A stretch of 64,000 nt of DNA from Spirochaetaceae bacterium 4572_59 (GTDB lineage: Bacteria; Spirochaetota; Spirochaetia; DSM-2461): positions 40,678 to 104,677 of the forward strand of contig NBMC01000042.1 in assembly GCA_002084805.1 (NCBI GenBank). The letters are read 5' to 3'. Below, in pieces: positions 1 to 8,722 of the stretch (its first letter is position 1; every line of letters begins with the position of its first letter). The position numbers and the translations under genes were made by a program. Under the pieces are notes generated by a model. The model was not told the DNA's origin, did not search any database, and saw nothing but the letters and a program-made list of their open reading frames with translations.

Positions 1-189
1 TTAACAGATAAGATCAGATCCGGTCAAATCCCTGGTTTAAGTAGTTTCCTCCCGGAAGCGACAGAACATCTTGGAGGATTTGCAGATGCCTGTCATGGGC
101 TGTCTGCCGCAACAACTGTAAAGATAGGGCAGGAAGAACTGCTTATAGAAGAAATAGAAAAAGTACTAAAAGTTAAGATGGAGATATAA
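1..189 (+). CDS. 3' end of an unidentified protein (partial)
   Basis: An open frame enters at base 1 and runs 62 codons to TAA at 187-189, directly followed by the ATG of the mevalonate kinase gene, so the two are probably one operon. The visible tail contains a GLSSFLPEA stretch, then GGFADACHG, and ends in a charged helix-like segment. I do not recognise the family. By position it could be another mevalonate-pathway enzyme, as these genes cluster in spirochaetes, but no motif proves this. Confidence 0.6.
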   Translation, partial: LTDKIRSGQIPGLSSFLPEATEHLGGFADACHGLSAATTVKIGQEELLIEEIEKVLKVKMEI

Positions 190-1044
190 ATGAGTACAGG
201 AAAAGGTTTTGGAAAAACAATTTTAATTGGTGATCAGTTTGTTTTATGGGAAGTTCCTGCCATTCTTTCGGCAATCCCTTTTGAAACAGAGTGTACGGTG
301 GAACGGCTTGAAAGCGGATCCGGATGGATTCTTGAAGATAACAGAATCGAAGTTCCAGGATATAAAAAAGCTAAAGAGAAAGACAGTTCTGCCTCTTTTG
401 ACAGAATGGTAGAGGTTATGGGGTTGGATCTGGAAAAGAACCCCATCAAGATAACTGTTGCAGGAGACCTTTTAGCCGGTAGCGGAGTTGGGGCCAGTGC
501 AGCTATTTGTGTTTCCTTTGCCAGGGCCTGTAATCAGGAATTTTCTCTGGGTATGGATATCCTTGATATTAACCATGTTGCCTGGGAAGGGGAGTTCGGA
601 TATCACGGATTGCCCAGTGGATTGGATAATACTGTCTCCACCTATGGAGGTGTCATAAAATATCGGATCAAAGATGAAAATGCGGAACTCTTCAATCAGC
701 GCCTTGCAACTGTAAAATCTCAGGTGGAAGATCTGGGACAAGCTCTTTCCAGGGGAGATCTGAAAGAAACCGGTCGGATAATGAATGAGAACCATAAGAT
801 TCTTATCGACATGGGGCTCTCTCATGAAAAGCTTATTTCTCTGTGTGACAAAGCCAACTCTCTGGGAGCTTATGGCGCGAAAGTTACCGGTGGAGGCAGG
901 GGCGGCTACATGGTAGCTCTTACTCCCGGGAAAGAACTGCAGGACAAAGTGGCTGCTGCCTTTGAAGCGGAAGGAATCGCTACAATCAGGGCAACTATCG
1001 GAGGGAAACCAACCGACAGCACTTCTTTTCAAATTTTGAAATAG
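190..1044 (+). CDS. mvk: Mevalonate kinase, apparently lacking an internal block
   Basis: Cytosolic GHMP kinase that phosphorylates mevalonate with ATP in the mevalonate route to isopentenyl diphosphate. Visible family marks are the N-terminal GKGFGKTIL strand, the ATP-binding GVGASAA loop near residue 98, the substrate region HGLPSGLDN, and the C-terminal GGGRGGYM loop. At 284 residues it is shorter than the usual 300-330. After STYGGVIKYR the protein jumps to the KDENAELFN helix, so the conserved strand and GNTG/ST-type segment that normally sits between them (about 35-40 residues) is missing, in frame, near base 661. The usual GEHFVV-type motif reads GDQFVL. It starts immediately after the preceding stop codon and ends before a strong terminator. 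Family is clear; activity is doubtful if the gap is real. Confidence 0.85.
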   Translation: MSTGKGFGKTILIGDQFVLWEVPAILSAIPFETECTVERLESGSGWILEDNRIEVPGYKKAKEKDSSASFDRMVEVMGLDLEKNPIKITVAGDLLAGSGVGASAAICVSFARACNQEFSLGMDILDINHVAWEGEFGYHGLPSGLDNTVSTYGGVIKYRIKDENAELFNQRLATVKSQVEDLGQALSRGDLKETGRIMNENHKILIDMGLSHEKLISLCDKANSLGAYGAKVTGGGRGGYMVALTPGKELQDKVAAAFEAEGIATIRATIGGKPTDSTSFQILK

Positions 1045-1060
1045 TTTATCTGTTAAATAG

Positions 1061-1096
1061 TGCAGTTCCCGGAGGAAAGGGAACTGCATTTTTTTA
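1061..1096 (+). terminator. Rho-independent terminator after mvk
   Basis: A perfect 10-bp stem (TGCAGTTCCC at 1061-1070 with GGGAACTGCA at 1079-1088), an 8-nt loop and seven Ts follow the mvk stop. It overlaps a GTG-started extension of the next frame, which is one reason to start the next gene downstream at 1123. Confidence 0.9.
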
Positions 1097-1122
1097 TTGA
1101 AAATGAACAATGGAGTAATGAT

Positions 1123-2769
1123 ATGACTGTCTGGAATATTTTTTCGCTGCTGGGTGGGCTTGCCATCTTTCTGTATGGAATGATGGAGATGAACAAACAT
1201 TTGACATCTATTGCGGGTAGTAAAATGAAATCCATTATGCTGACTCTGACAAAAGGACCGGTCAGAGGTTACCTGACCGGCCTTGGAATCACTATTGTCA
1301 ATCAATCCTCCTCGGCTACAACGGTACTGGAAGCGGCCCTTGTGGGAGCCGGGCTTCTAACATTTCAGCAGAGTCTTGCCGTAACCCTGGGCGCGGAGCT
1401 GGGATCCACTTTTCTTCCCCAGCTGATTGCGTTCCCTTCTATTACCAAGTTTGCGACTTTTATCATTTTTATAGGTTTTATGTTGCTGCTGACATCAAAA
1501 TCAAAGAAAAATCGTCATATTGCCATGACTATCTTTACCTTTGGTCTTCTTTTCCTGGGGATGGATATGATGTCCTCCTCTCTGAAACCCCTAAGAACTT
1601 ATGAACCCTTTATCAATCTGATGAGAAACATTGAAAACCCTATACTTGGAATCCTTCTAGGACTGGTATTTACAATGATTATTCAGTCTTCCGGAGCCAC
1701 AACCAGTATTACCATTGCCATGGCCCTGTCAGGAACCATCTCTCTGGAGCAGGCAATTCCCATCAATCTGGGAGCTGCTGTGGGAACCTGTATTACCGCC
1801 GTTCTCGGCAGTATCACCCTGAACTGGGAGGCAAAAAGATCCGCCTATATACATATACTGTTTCAGCTGATAGGAGCGCTATGGGTTTTTATCCTCCTGA
1901 GTATCCCCTTTCACGGGGAGAGGCTCTATATCTGGGGGGTTAAGTGGTTTACCCTGCATGTCCTTAGGACAGACAGCCTGGCCCGTCAGATTGCCATGGG
2001 TTTTACCTTTATGCCTGTGATCAACCATCTCATTGTTTTTCCGAATCTCAAGCTGATCCTCCGCCTCTTTAACAAGATTTTTCCCGAGAGAGAAGCCCCA
2101 AAACCCTTCGGGCCCAAGTATATTAAAAAGAGTCTGATCCAGAATGGTATCGAGATCTCTCTGATTATGACTAAAAAAGAGATTTTGAGGGTTGTCGACC
2201 TTCTCCATGAGATGATAATGGAGATGAAAGATGCCTTTAGAAGCAAAGACTCCTCTAGCTTTGAAAGGGTCAGTGAAATGGACTCAAAGGTGGATACTCT
2301 TCATAGAATCATCATCCCTTTTCTGGCAAATCTTTCCCAGGAGGAGTTGACAGCAAAAGAGTCAGAGCAGTGTATGAACTATATGTACATACAGAATGAG
2401 CTGGAATCTATCGGCGATGTGATAGATAAAAATATTATGAGTCTGGCTGAAAAGAAGATCGAACAGAACTTAGTTTTTTCAGAAGAGGGGTTTCATGAAC
2501 TGGAACATCTTTTGTATCGGGTGAACCGGAACTTTGAAAATCTGACTCTGGCTCTGACGAATGATGATCTGGATATGGCGAAAGATGTTTTGGATGCTCA
2601 TAAAAAGAAGGAAGAGGAAAAGTACAAGAAACTGCATATTGAGCGCCTTTATAAGGGGCAGTCAGAATCTATTGCAACATCATCAGTACACTTGGATCTG
2701 ATCTCCTATTTTTCAAGGATCAACGGACATATTGCCTATATTGCAAAACGCCTGGTCCGCGTGTTATAG
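1123..2769 (+). CDS. Na+/phosphate cotransporter family protein with PhoU-like domain
   Basis: Inner-membrane sodium-coupled phosphate (or anion) transporter of the NptA/YjbB type. The N-terminal two thirds contain the two inverted repeats of the family, each with its signature: QSSSATT near residue 61 and QSSGATT near residue 188, among hydrophobic helices. After about residue 350 comes a soluble helical PhoU-like domain that probably tunes transport. I chose ATG 1123 (MTVWNIF) because it follows a GGAG at a good distance and begins the first membrane helix; the longer GTG start lies inside the terminator. The 3' end overlaps the convergent phosphatase gene, and its last 99 coding bases are part of a 105-bp sequence repeated exactly at 13640-13744. 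About 548 residues, normal for the family. Confidence 0.9.
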   Translation: MTVWNIFSLLGGLAIFLYGMMEMNKHLTSIAGSKMKSIMLTLTKGPVRGYLTGLGITIVNQSSSATTVLEAALVGAGLLTFQQSLAVTLGAELGSTFLPQLIAFPSITKFATFIIFIGFMLLLTSKSKKNRHIAMTIFTFGLLFLGMDMMSSSLKPLRTYEPFINLMRNIENPILGILLGLVFTMIIQSSGATTSITIAMALSGTISLEQAIPINLGAAVGTCITAVLGSITLNWEAKRSAYIHILFQLIGALWVFILLSIPFHGERLYIWGVKWFTLHVLRTDSLARQIAMGFTFMPVINHLIVFPNLKLILRLFNKIFPEREAPKPFGPKYIKKSLIQNGIEISLIMTKKEILRVVDLLHEMIMEMKDAFRSKDSSSFERVSEMDSKVDTLHRIIIPFLANLSQEELTAKESEQCMNYMYIQNELESIGDVIDKNIMSLAEKKIEQNLVFSEEGFHELEHLLYRVNRNFENLTLALTNDDLDMAKDVLDAHKKKEEEKYKKLHIERLYKGQSESIATSSVHLDLISYFSRINGHIAYIAKRLVRVL

Positions 2770-2775
2770 AAATGT
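2671..2775 (+). repeat. 105-bp exact repeat, copy 1 (symporter 3' end)
   Basis: Identical over 105 bases to 13640-13744. It begins inside the PhoU-like region of the symporter gene, includes the stop codon at 2767-2769 and six following bases, and ends where the convergent phosphatase gene loses its expected C-terminus. I checked the boundaries base by base: 2670 and 2776 both differ from the second copy. Confidence 0.95.
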
Positions 2776-3542
2776 CCGTCATGGTTATGATCAGGGGCAA
2801 TCAGATCGGCCGCAGCCTTTACTTCATCTCCGGCATTCTTCATGGCCACGCCAATACCGGCCCGTCTGATCATCTCGATATCGTTATGATTATCACCGAA
2901 ACAGATTACATTTTTTCTGTTAAAACCTAGAATCTTCTCCAGTTCTTCCAGAGCGGTTCCTTTGTTTACTCCCTCAGGAAGTATCTCCAGATAATTGGAC
3001 TCGGACTGCACCAGGGCAGCGCCCCTCTTTCTGTCGCTGCGGAAATCCCGACGGAAAGCATCAAAACAGGAATTGTCTCCAATCATCAGAATTTTTGTAA
3101 TTTTCTTCCTGGTCAGTTCACCTGTATCTCTCAGGATGCTGCACTCATAACCGTCACCCTTTTCAAATTCTCTGATAAAGGATGAACGGTCGAATACATA
3201 GGCCTCGCCCTCTGAATAAAGGATATAATCCAGAGGATAGGTTTTCCGAAGCAGAAGGGCTCTGGTGATATCTTCTTCATGAAGATGCTTCTCCATAAGA
3301 ACCTCCCCGCTGAGGGGGTGAACAATCCTGGCACCGTTATAAAGGATCAGCGGAACCTGAATATTGAGCTCCCGACAGTAGGGAAGAGCAGACTTCTCAA
3401 TCCTTCCAGTGGCCAGGGTAAAAGCGCCTCCCCCATCCTGAAAGGCTTTGATTGCCTTTCTGTTCAAGGGAGATATGCGTTTCTTACTGTCAACCAGAGT
3501 TCCGTCTATATCGCAAACGGCCAACCTTGGCGATTCGTTCAA
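2736..3542 (-). CDS. Cof-type HAD-family phosphatase with altered C-terminus
   Basis: Cytosolic haloacid-dehalogenase phosphatase, subfamily IIB, acting on small phosphorylated metabolites such as sugar phosphates. Motif I is DIDGTLVD at residues 10-17, motif II sits in LATGR, the cap domain occupies about residues 85-190, and motif IV is GDNHNDIEM near 222. The gene is last in the ABC transporter operon and its start overlaps the end of the ATPase gene by 4 nt, so it probably dephosphorylates the imported compound. The final dozen residues (after NHDG) are read from the antisense of the symporter tail instead of the usual DGVA-type end. This suggests the true C-terminus was lost when the 105-bp repeat was joined here. 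Confidence 0.85.
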   Translation of the reverse strand: MNESPRLAVCDIDGTLVDSKKRISPLNRKAIKAFQDGGGAFTLATGRIEKSALPYCRELNIQVPLILYNGARIVHPLSGEVLMEKHLHEEDITRALLLRKTYPLDYILYSEGEAYVFDRSSFIREFEKGDGYECSILRDTGELTRKKITKILMIGDNSCFDAFRRDFRSDRKRGAALVQSESNYLEILPEGVNKGTALEELEKILGFNRKNVICFGDNHNDIEMIRRAGIGVAMKNAGDEVKAAADLIAPDHNHDGHFYNTRTRRFAI

Positions 3543-4681
3543 TCCATATCCTCCGGGAGTTCATCTAGAAGACGGACACTATTCAGGTCAAAACTGATAC
3601 CCACGAATTCATTCACCTGAAAGGGCTCCTGTTCCTGAGGTCGGGGGGCTTCTATCCGGAGTTTTTTTTCTCCTAACAGAACATCATATTCCACAAAATT
3701 TCCAAAGAATACGGCTTTGGTGATTCGACCTTCGTATAGACCTTTTCCTGCAGGACCGACTTTTACCGATTCAGGCCGAACGACAACAGTCATTCTGCCC
3801 TTTGTGCCATCATATGCTTTTCCCGGTGTTGGTAGGTAAAGTTTCTTTCCCAGAATTTCCACAATAGCTGAACCCTGAGACATTCCTTCTGACTGGCAGT
3901 CCAGAAAGTTGGATTTACCTATAAAATCGGCAACAAAGAGGGATGTCGGTTCATTATAGAGTTCTTTGGGTGACCCTTCCTGCATGATCTTTCCCTTGTT
4001 CATAAGAACAACCTTATCGGATATAGCCATGGCCTCCGATTGATCGTGGGTAACATAGAGGCTAGTGATCCCTAAGCGTTTTTGCAGCGAACGCAGTTCA
4101 TCCCGCATATATTCCCGCAGTTTTGCATCCAGATTGGATAGGGGTTCATCGAAGAGCAGGACCTTTGGCTCAATAACCACAGCTCTGGCCAGTGCAACAC
4201 GCTGCTGCTGACCACCGGAGATATTGGAAGGGAGCCGGTTTTCCAATCCTCTGATCTGCATAAGGTCAATAATCTGCTCGGTCCGTTCTTTAATTTCCTT
4301 TGGCGGAAGTTTTTGTATTTTCAATCCATAACGGATATTATTATATACGGTCATATGGGGGAAGAGGGCGTAACTTTGAAACATCATGGCCATATCCCTT
4401 TTGTTAGGAGGAACACTCTCAATGGAATCTTCTCCCAGAAGGAGAGAGCCGGAACTTATGCTTTCAAATCCTGCGACCATCCTCAGTGTCGTTGTTTTAC
4501 CGCAACCGGAAGGGCCAAGAAGAGTCGTTAATTCTCCGGATTTTATATCCAGATTGATAGAATCTACAGCGGTAAACTCTCCCGATCCATCCAAGCTGGG
4601 GAATGTTTTGCTTATATTCTTGAGTTTCAGACTGCTGCTGCGGGCCTTTATCTGTTCTTCGATATTTTTATTTTCGCTCAT
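3539..4681 (-). CDS. ABC transporter ATP-binding protein, Fbp/Afu/Pot type
   Basis: Cytoplasmic ATPase that powers the permease encoded just upstream (6-nt gap). It has Walker A GPSGCGKTT near residue 57, signature SGGQQQR near 155, Walker B LLFDEP near 175, the switch histidine in VTHDQ, and a C-terminal TOBE-like regulatory domain after about residue 290. Length (380) is typical for ATPases of ferric-iron, spermidine, 2-aminoethylphosphonate and sugar-phosphate importers. Sequence alone does not fix the substrate. The order binding protein, permease, ATPase, phosphatase fits uptake of a phosphorylated metabolite better than iron. Confidence 0.93.
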   Translation of the reverse strand: MSENKNIEEQIKARSSSLKLKNISKTFPSLDGSGEFTAVDSINLDIKSGELTTLLGPSGCGKTTTLRMVAGFESISSGSLLLGEDSIESVPPNKRDMAMMFQSYALFPHMTVYNNIRYGLKIQKLPPKEIKERTEQIIDLMQIRGLENRLPSNISGGQQQRVALARAVVIEPKVLLFDEPLSNLDAKLREYMRDELRSLQKRLGITSLYVTHDQSEAMAISDKVVLMNKGKIMQEGSPKELYNEPTSLFVADFIGKSNFLDCQSEGMSQGSAIVEILGKKLYLPTPGKAYDGTKGRMTVVVRPESVKVGPAGKGLYEGRITKAVFFGNFVEYDVLLGEKKLRIEAPRPQEQEPFQVNEFVGISFDLNSVRLLDELPEDMD

Positions 4682-4687
4682 TACTTA

Positions 4688-6370
4688 TTACCTCTTAGCA
4701 ACTTTTTGTGAAGAATCCATTCTGTTAACAAGAAAGCTCAGAATATAAATGGCCGCCATAATGACAATAATCATGATAACAATATAGGCGGCAGCATCAC
4801 TGTACTGACTGACTTCAAAAAGGGAGAAAATTCGGGTTGTCACCACATTCCATTTTGCGGAGACAAGGAAGATGATAGCGCTTACCGCCGTCATAGATTT
4901 TACAAAGGAGTAGACCAGACCGGAGAAAAAGGCTCCCTTTATCAAGGGCAGGGTGATATAAAAAAAGGTCTGAAAACTGTTGGCTCCCATATTGATGGAG
5001 GCTTCCTCAATGGAGGGATCTATCTGCATTAACGCGGATGTTGCTCCCTCGATTCCTACGGGCAGATTCCTGAAAACAAAGACACATATCAGGATAAAAG
5101 CTGTTCCTGTCAAAAGGAAGGGGCGATCGTTGAAGGCTAGGATATAACTGATACCCACAACCGTACCCGGTAGAGCGAAAGTCAGCAGAGAGGCAAGGCT
5201 CATATAGCTCTTAGCTATGAATTTTTTCCGGACTGTCAGGTAGGCGATGGCCATTCCGGTCAATCCAGCAATGGGAGTCGCTGCCAATGCCAAAATTATA
5301 GCATTCTTCAGGGGCTTGAATCCGATGGAGAATACATAGCGGAAGTGATCCAGTGTTACACTGTAATTAATTCCCCAGACTTTTACGAAAGCGCCTACAA
5401 TCACTGTTCCGTAAAAAAGAATGATGACGGAACAGAGAAGAAGACATATGGCAAACAGGGGAATCACAATATGTTTCTGATCAATTTTCGTTCTGTTCTG
5501 GGAAGGTTTACCCGTGACTGTGACAAACCCTTTTCCGCTAATCCAGTATTTCTGTAGAAGGAAGGCTGCCAGACTGGGAAGAAGGAGCATAACAGAAAGA
5601 ATTGCACCTGCTCTGAGATCATACATACCAGTTATGACTCTGTAAGCTTCTACTCCCAAGGTTGGAAATCCTCCACCGATAACAGCGGGATTACTAAAGT
5701 CCTGAAGGGACTGAATGAATACCAGCAGCAGTGCACTGAAAATTCCCGGTAGAGAGAGGGGGAAAGTTACTGTCCAGAAAATCGTCCAGCGGGAAGCACC
5801 CAGGTTGAGAGCTGCATCTTCTACGGAAGAGTCAATTGCTTCCAGAATCCCTGTAAGGGTCAGATAGGCAACAGGAAAGAATGATAGGGACTGAACCAGG
5901 ATCAGGCTGTGCATTCCGTATACATTAAAATCAGTAATTCCTAATAGGTTATTTGTAATCAGACCCTTTCTGCCGAACAGGAATATAATAGACAGGGAAA
6001 GCACAAAGGGGGGCGAAATGATGGGCAGAGTCGCCATTGTTTTAAGAAACCCTTTACAGGGGACTTCTGTCCGGGTAATGGTAAACGCAAAGATATAGCC
6101 GATAACTGTGGCTATCACCGCAGCAATTCCTCCCAGTTTTAGACTGTTCATAAATGTGAATCGGTATGAACTGTTTTTTACGACATCTATGATGGTGCGT
6201 AGGCTGTATCCTCCGTCATCAGTTGTAATGCTGTAACGTAGGATCATGACAAGAGGGAAAATTACAAAAATAGTGAGAGCTGACAATATTATAATGATAA
6301 GCAAAACGAGAACGGGCTCTTTCCGCAGCATTTTCAGCTTCCATATAAAATCTTTGGTACGATTATTCAT
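4688..6370 (-). CDS. Two-domain ABC transporter permease (FbpB/AfuB type)
   Basis: Inner-membrane channel subunit in which two BPD-type transmembrane domains are fused, as in FbpB, AfuB and PhnU/V fusions. Each half has about six helices and its own EAA-type loop contacting the ATPase: EDAALNLGAS in the first half (near residue 186) and EEASINMGAN in the second (near 457). The 560-residue length is normal. It lies between the binding-protein gene and the ATPase gene on the same strand. A hairpin between it and the binding-protein gene probably lowers its expression relative to the binding protein. Confidence 0.92.
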   Translation of the reverse strand: MNNRTKDFIWKLKMLRKEPVLVLLIIIILSALTIFVIFPLVMILRYSITTDDGGYSLRTIIDVVKNSSYRFTFMNSLKLGGIAAVIATVIGYIFAFTITRTEVPCKGFLKTMATLPIISPPFVLSLSIIFLFGRKGLITNNLLGITDFNVYGMHSLILVQSLSFFPVAYLTLTGILEAIDSSVEDAALNLGASRWTIFWTVTFPLSLPGIFSALLLVFIQSLQDFSNPAVIGGGFPTLGVEAYRVITGMYDLRAGAILSVMLLLPSLAAFLLQKYWISGKGFVTVTGKPSQNRTKIDQKHIVIPLFAICLLLCSVIILFYGTVIVGAFVKVWGINYSVTLDHFRYVFSIGFKPLKNAIILALAATPIAGLTGMAIAYLTVRKKFIAKSYMSLASLLTFALPGTVVGISYILAFNDRPFLLTGTAFILICVFVFRNLPVGIEGATSALMQIDPSIEEASINMGANSFQTFFYITLPLIKGAFFSGLVYSFVKSMTAVSAIIFLVSAKWNVVTTRIFSLFEVSQYSDAAAYIVIMIIVIMAAIYILSFLVNRMDSSQKVAKR

Positions 6371-6385
6371 GATTTGTTCCTGAAA

Positions 6386-6426
6386 GAAAAAGGAGCGGTC
6401 TGAAAGGTTTTTCCCAGACTTCTCCT
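6386..6426 (-). terminator. Attenuating terminator between binding protein and permease
   Basis: On the minus strand, AGGAGaaGTCTG and CAGACcgCTCCT pair with a small internal mismatch around a 12-nt loop and are followed by five Us. It lies in the 63-nt gap after the binding-protein stop codon, so partial read-through would keep the binding protein in excess, as is common in ABC operons. Confidence 0.75.
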
Positions 6427-6433
6427 TTTTTTA

Positions 6434-7492
6434 TTATTTTAAATTCTCTTTAGCCGCAATAACTTCGGTAAATTTTTCAATTAAGCGTTTTCTGTTTTCT
6501 CCAGCCCACAGAAAATCATATTCGATTACGGGGAGATCACTGATATTGATAGCACCCTGGGGTACAACAGCGTTAGAGTTAACAGGAAGTCTGAAAGATT
6601 TGTTGGTTGAGTAGATGTCCTGTCCTTTTTTACTCAGAGCCCAGTCAATGAATTTTTTTGCATTTTCCACTTCATCTTCCGGACCGTTTTTGATAATTGC
6701 GATAGCCCCGATTTCATAACCGGTTCCGTCATCCGCAAAAGAAACTTCCACAGGGTATCCCTGTACGGCAGGTTTCAGACAGTCATGAGAAAAGGCAAGT
6801 CCAATGGCAGCTTCACCCAGGCCTACGTTCTTGGGAGGTGCGGAACCTGATTTTGTATACTGACGGATATTGGTATTCAGCTCAGCCATATATGTCATGG
6901 CTTCTTCTTCACCCAGCATCTGAACCATGGTAGCCAGGATGGTGTAGGCTGTACCGGATGATCCGGGATGTGCCATTGAGATCTGCCCTTTAAACTCAGG
7001 TTTTAGAAGATCCTGCCATGAGTGGGGATATTCCAGTCCTTTGGAAGAAAACCAGTCTTTATCTACAGCGAAAGCAAGGGCTCCTACATAGACAGGTGAC
7101 CAGCTTCCTATGGGATCCTGATAGGTTTCGGGAATATTGACCAGTTCTGGAGAGCGGTAGGCTTCCAGAAGATCACTGTTTGTAGCCGCAATGAATGAGT
7201 CGCAGTTTCCTCCGTACCAGATGCTGGCTTGGGGATTATTTTTTTCAACCTGGATTTTGGAGAGAATCTCTCCGGCAGACAGGCGGACAAAATTAACAGT
7301 AATACCTGTTTCCTCTTTAAATGCTTCAAGGTAGCTTGGAATCTCTGTTTCCGGGAGGGCACAATACATAGTCAGTTCTTTTGACTGTTTTACCTTCCCG
7401 TCTGCTGTATGTTCCGTTTTTTTCACACAACCTGACAATAGACAGATTGTGGCCAATGTAATTACTAATGTAGAAATAATTTTAGCTCGCAT
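6434..7492 (-). CDS. Periplasmic substrate-binding lipoprotein, Fbp/Afu family
   Basis: Extracytoplasmic ligand receptor of the adjoining importer. The N-terminus is a lipoprotein signal with lipobox LLSGC (Cys about residue 22), followed by a class II binding fold with iron-family features such as TMYCALPE, VNFVRLSAGE and the SPVYVGALAF hinge region. I start at 7492 because AGGAGG lies 6 nt upstream; an earlier GTG at 7513 lies within an operator palindrome. The canonical iron-binding tyrosine pair is not obvious to me, and some relatives (AfuA) bind hexose phosphates, so iron should not be assumed. It is the first gene of the four-gene minus-strand operon. Confidence 0.88.
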   Translation of the reverse strand: MRAKIISTLVITLATICLLSGCVKKTEHTADGKVKQSKELTMYCALPETEIPSYLEAFKEETGITVNFVRLSAGEILSKIQVEKNNPQASIWYGGNCDSFIAATNSDLLEAYRSPELVNIPETYQDPIGSWSPVYVGALAFAVDKDWFSSKGLEYPHSWQDLLKPEFKGQISMAHPGSSGTAYTILATMVQMLGEEEAMTYMAELNTNIRQYTKSGSAPPKNVGLGEAAIGLAFSHDCLKPAVQGYPVEVSFADDGTGYEIGAIAIIKNGPEDEVENAKKFIDWALSKKGQDIYSTNKSFRLPVNSNAVVPQGAINISDLPVIEYDFLWAGENRKRLIEKFTEVIAAKENLK

Positions 7493-7508
7493 AAATCCTC
7501 CTGATGCA

Positions 7509-7518
7509 CACACGTGTG
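7509..7518. promoter_or_regulatory. CACACGTGTG operator, proximal site
   Basis: Perfect 10-bp palindrome in the leader of the Afu-like operon, 17 nt before its start codon. With flanks it reads GCACACACGTGTGAG, and the distal site at 7541-7550 carries the same flanks in reverse. A third copy lies at 12542-12551. This is the pattern of a dimeric repressor's binding site; the protein is not identified. Confidence 0.7.
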
Positions 7519-7540
7519 AGTAAACTAGTTAATACTTTCT

Positions 7541-7550
7541 CACACGTGTG
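7541..7550. promoter_or_regulatory. CACACGTGTG operator, distal site
   Basis: Second perfect palindrome, 32 bp centre to centre (about three helical turns) from the first, so two dimers could sit on the same face of the DNA. On the minus strand a weak promoter (TTTACA, 18 bp, TATCAT) lies just upstream, which would place both operators around the transcription start. Confidence 0.7.
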
Positions 7551-7629
7551 TGCTAATGATAAAACCATAAGCTCTGTTTTGTAAAGAAAAAAATAATAAA
7601 AGAAAAAATAGACCTTTGAATGAGTATAT

Positions 7630-8583
7630 TTATTCAATCTGATAGATTCGGTAATTCCAATTCAGGATTTCAGGAGTCAGTATATCTTTGAAATCAACCA
7701 GCATCTGATCCAGGTTTTTGAGAACCTTGTTTCTATTGTGAGGAATGACAAGAGTATCGAAATCCTTAAAATTTCCAAAAGGTGCCATATTAAAGGTTTT
7801 CTGGGGATAGACTTCATGTCCTGTCAAAATCAGGATTTTTTCTCCCTTACACACTTTTAGTATCCTTTCTTTTATCTTACTTTCTCCGGTAGTTTCAACA
7901 TAAACGGAACCACGGGAAAGATAGGATGTTCCCTGAATGATATAATCAAAATCGATGTCTCTGTAAAAATCAACGGAAGAACTGATTATTGAATTGGTAA
8001 GCGGATCAAGCTCTCCTCCAGGTATACATACCTTTATCTTATCATGATTGACATGGGGGGCAAGGCAGGAGTTTATGACACTGAGATTATGAGTATAGAT
8101 TTCAAGTTGAAAGGGAAATTCTCTTTCCTTTTCTGTCAGAATTTCAGCCAGGTGATAAACCGTGCTGCCCGCTCCGAGAAGAATCTTTACCGGACGACTC
8201 TTTTTTGTTAATCCGGGAGTGTTACTTATCATATCATAGAGCCCGTTACTGACTTTTATCTTTTGGGAGACATAAAGGTGGCGTTTCTGTTCAAAGGCAT
8301 TCATTTGAGAATAAAGTCTGAGAGAGAAGCTGCTGTCCGTTTCTTTTTCCTTCTGGAATAGACGGAAGCCTATCTCCTCTTCATAATTCCGTATCTGAGT
8401 AAAAATCCATTGATTGCCCGAATAGGAGACCGAGAACTGTTTTTGTAAATATTCAATTACCTGATCTATGGGTATGCGAATATCCAGTATAGATTCATTT
8501 TTGCGGGAATCATACTCCTGGGAGAATAAGAAGAAGAGTGATTTTACCAGATCATGTCTCTTGATTCTGTGTTTTCCGCTCAT
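7630..8583 (-). CDS. DeoR-type effector-domain transcriptional regulator
   Basis: Probable sugar-phosphate-responsive regulator. The C-terminal half is a DeoR/SorC-like sensor of the ribose-isomerase fold: the phosphate-binding loop GAGSTVYHLAEIL lies near residue 137, and later segments such as PGGELDP and IQGTSYLSRG are in the expected order. The N-terminal about 110 residues are basic and helical but do not match the standard DeoR winged helix that I know, so the DNA-binding part is either divergent or of another type. It is divergent from the ABC importer operon at 8723, its most likely target, with an inverted repeat in the shared intergenic region. The length of 317 is longer than usual DeoR proteins (about 255). 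Confidence 0.7.
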   Translation of the reverse strand: MSGKHRIKRHDLVKSLFFLFSQEYDSRKNESILDIRIPIDQVIEYLQKQFSVSYSGNQWIFTQIRNYEEEIGFRLFQKEKETDSSFSLRLYSQMNAFEQKRHLYVSQKIKVSNGLYDMISNTPGLTKKSRPVKILLGAGSTVYHLAEILTEKEREFPFQLEIYTHNLSVINSCLAPHVNHDKIKVCIPGGELDPLTNSIISSSVDFYRDIDFDYIIQGTSYLSRGSVYVETTGESKIKERILKVCKGEKILILTGHEVYPQKTFNMAPFGNFKDFDTLVIPHNRNKVLKNLDQMLVDFKDILTPEILNWNYRIYQIE

Positions 8584-8609
8584 ATTTGCTAACTTACCTT
8601 CTTTTTAAC

Positions 8610-8638
8610 ACTTATTAAGTATTTTTAACATAATAAGT
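8610..8638. promoter_or_regulatory. Inverted repeat in the divergent control region
   Basis: ACTTATTA (8610-8617) and TAATAAGT (8631-8638) form perfect 8-bp arms, centres 21 bp apart, between the regulator gene and the ABC importer operon. This is a candidate binding site for the neighbouring DeoR-type protein. It differs from the CACACGTGTG sites, so two regulators may be involved in this region. Confidence 0.5.
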
Positions 8639-8722
8639 CATCATGGTAACATAAGTGAAGTTAAAAAATATATTGCCGGATAGTGCTTAGTTCACGTAAT
8701 ATTTTTCTAGAAGGAGATACAT

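Noticed and set aside
472..1305. Long antisense open frame opposite mvk and the symporter start.
   Set aside because: It mirrors the codon pattern of the plus-strand genes and crosses a terminator; no family features.
6434..7492. Calling this a ferric-iron transporter outright.
   Set aside because: Family membership alone does not prove iron; linked phosphatase and kinase point to phosphorylated metabolites.
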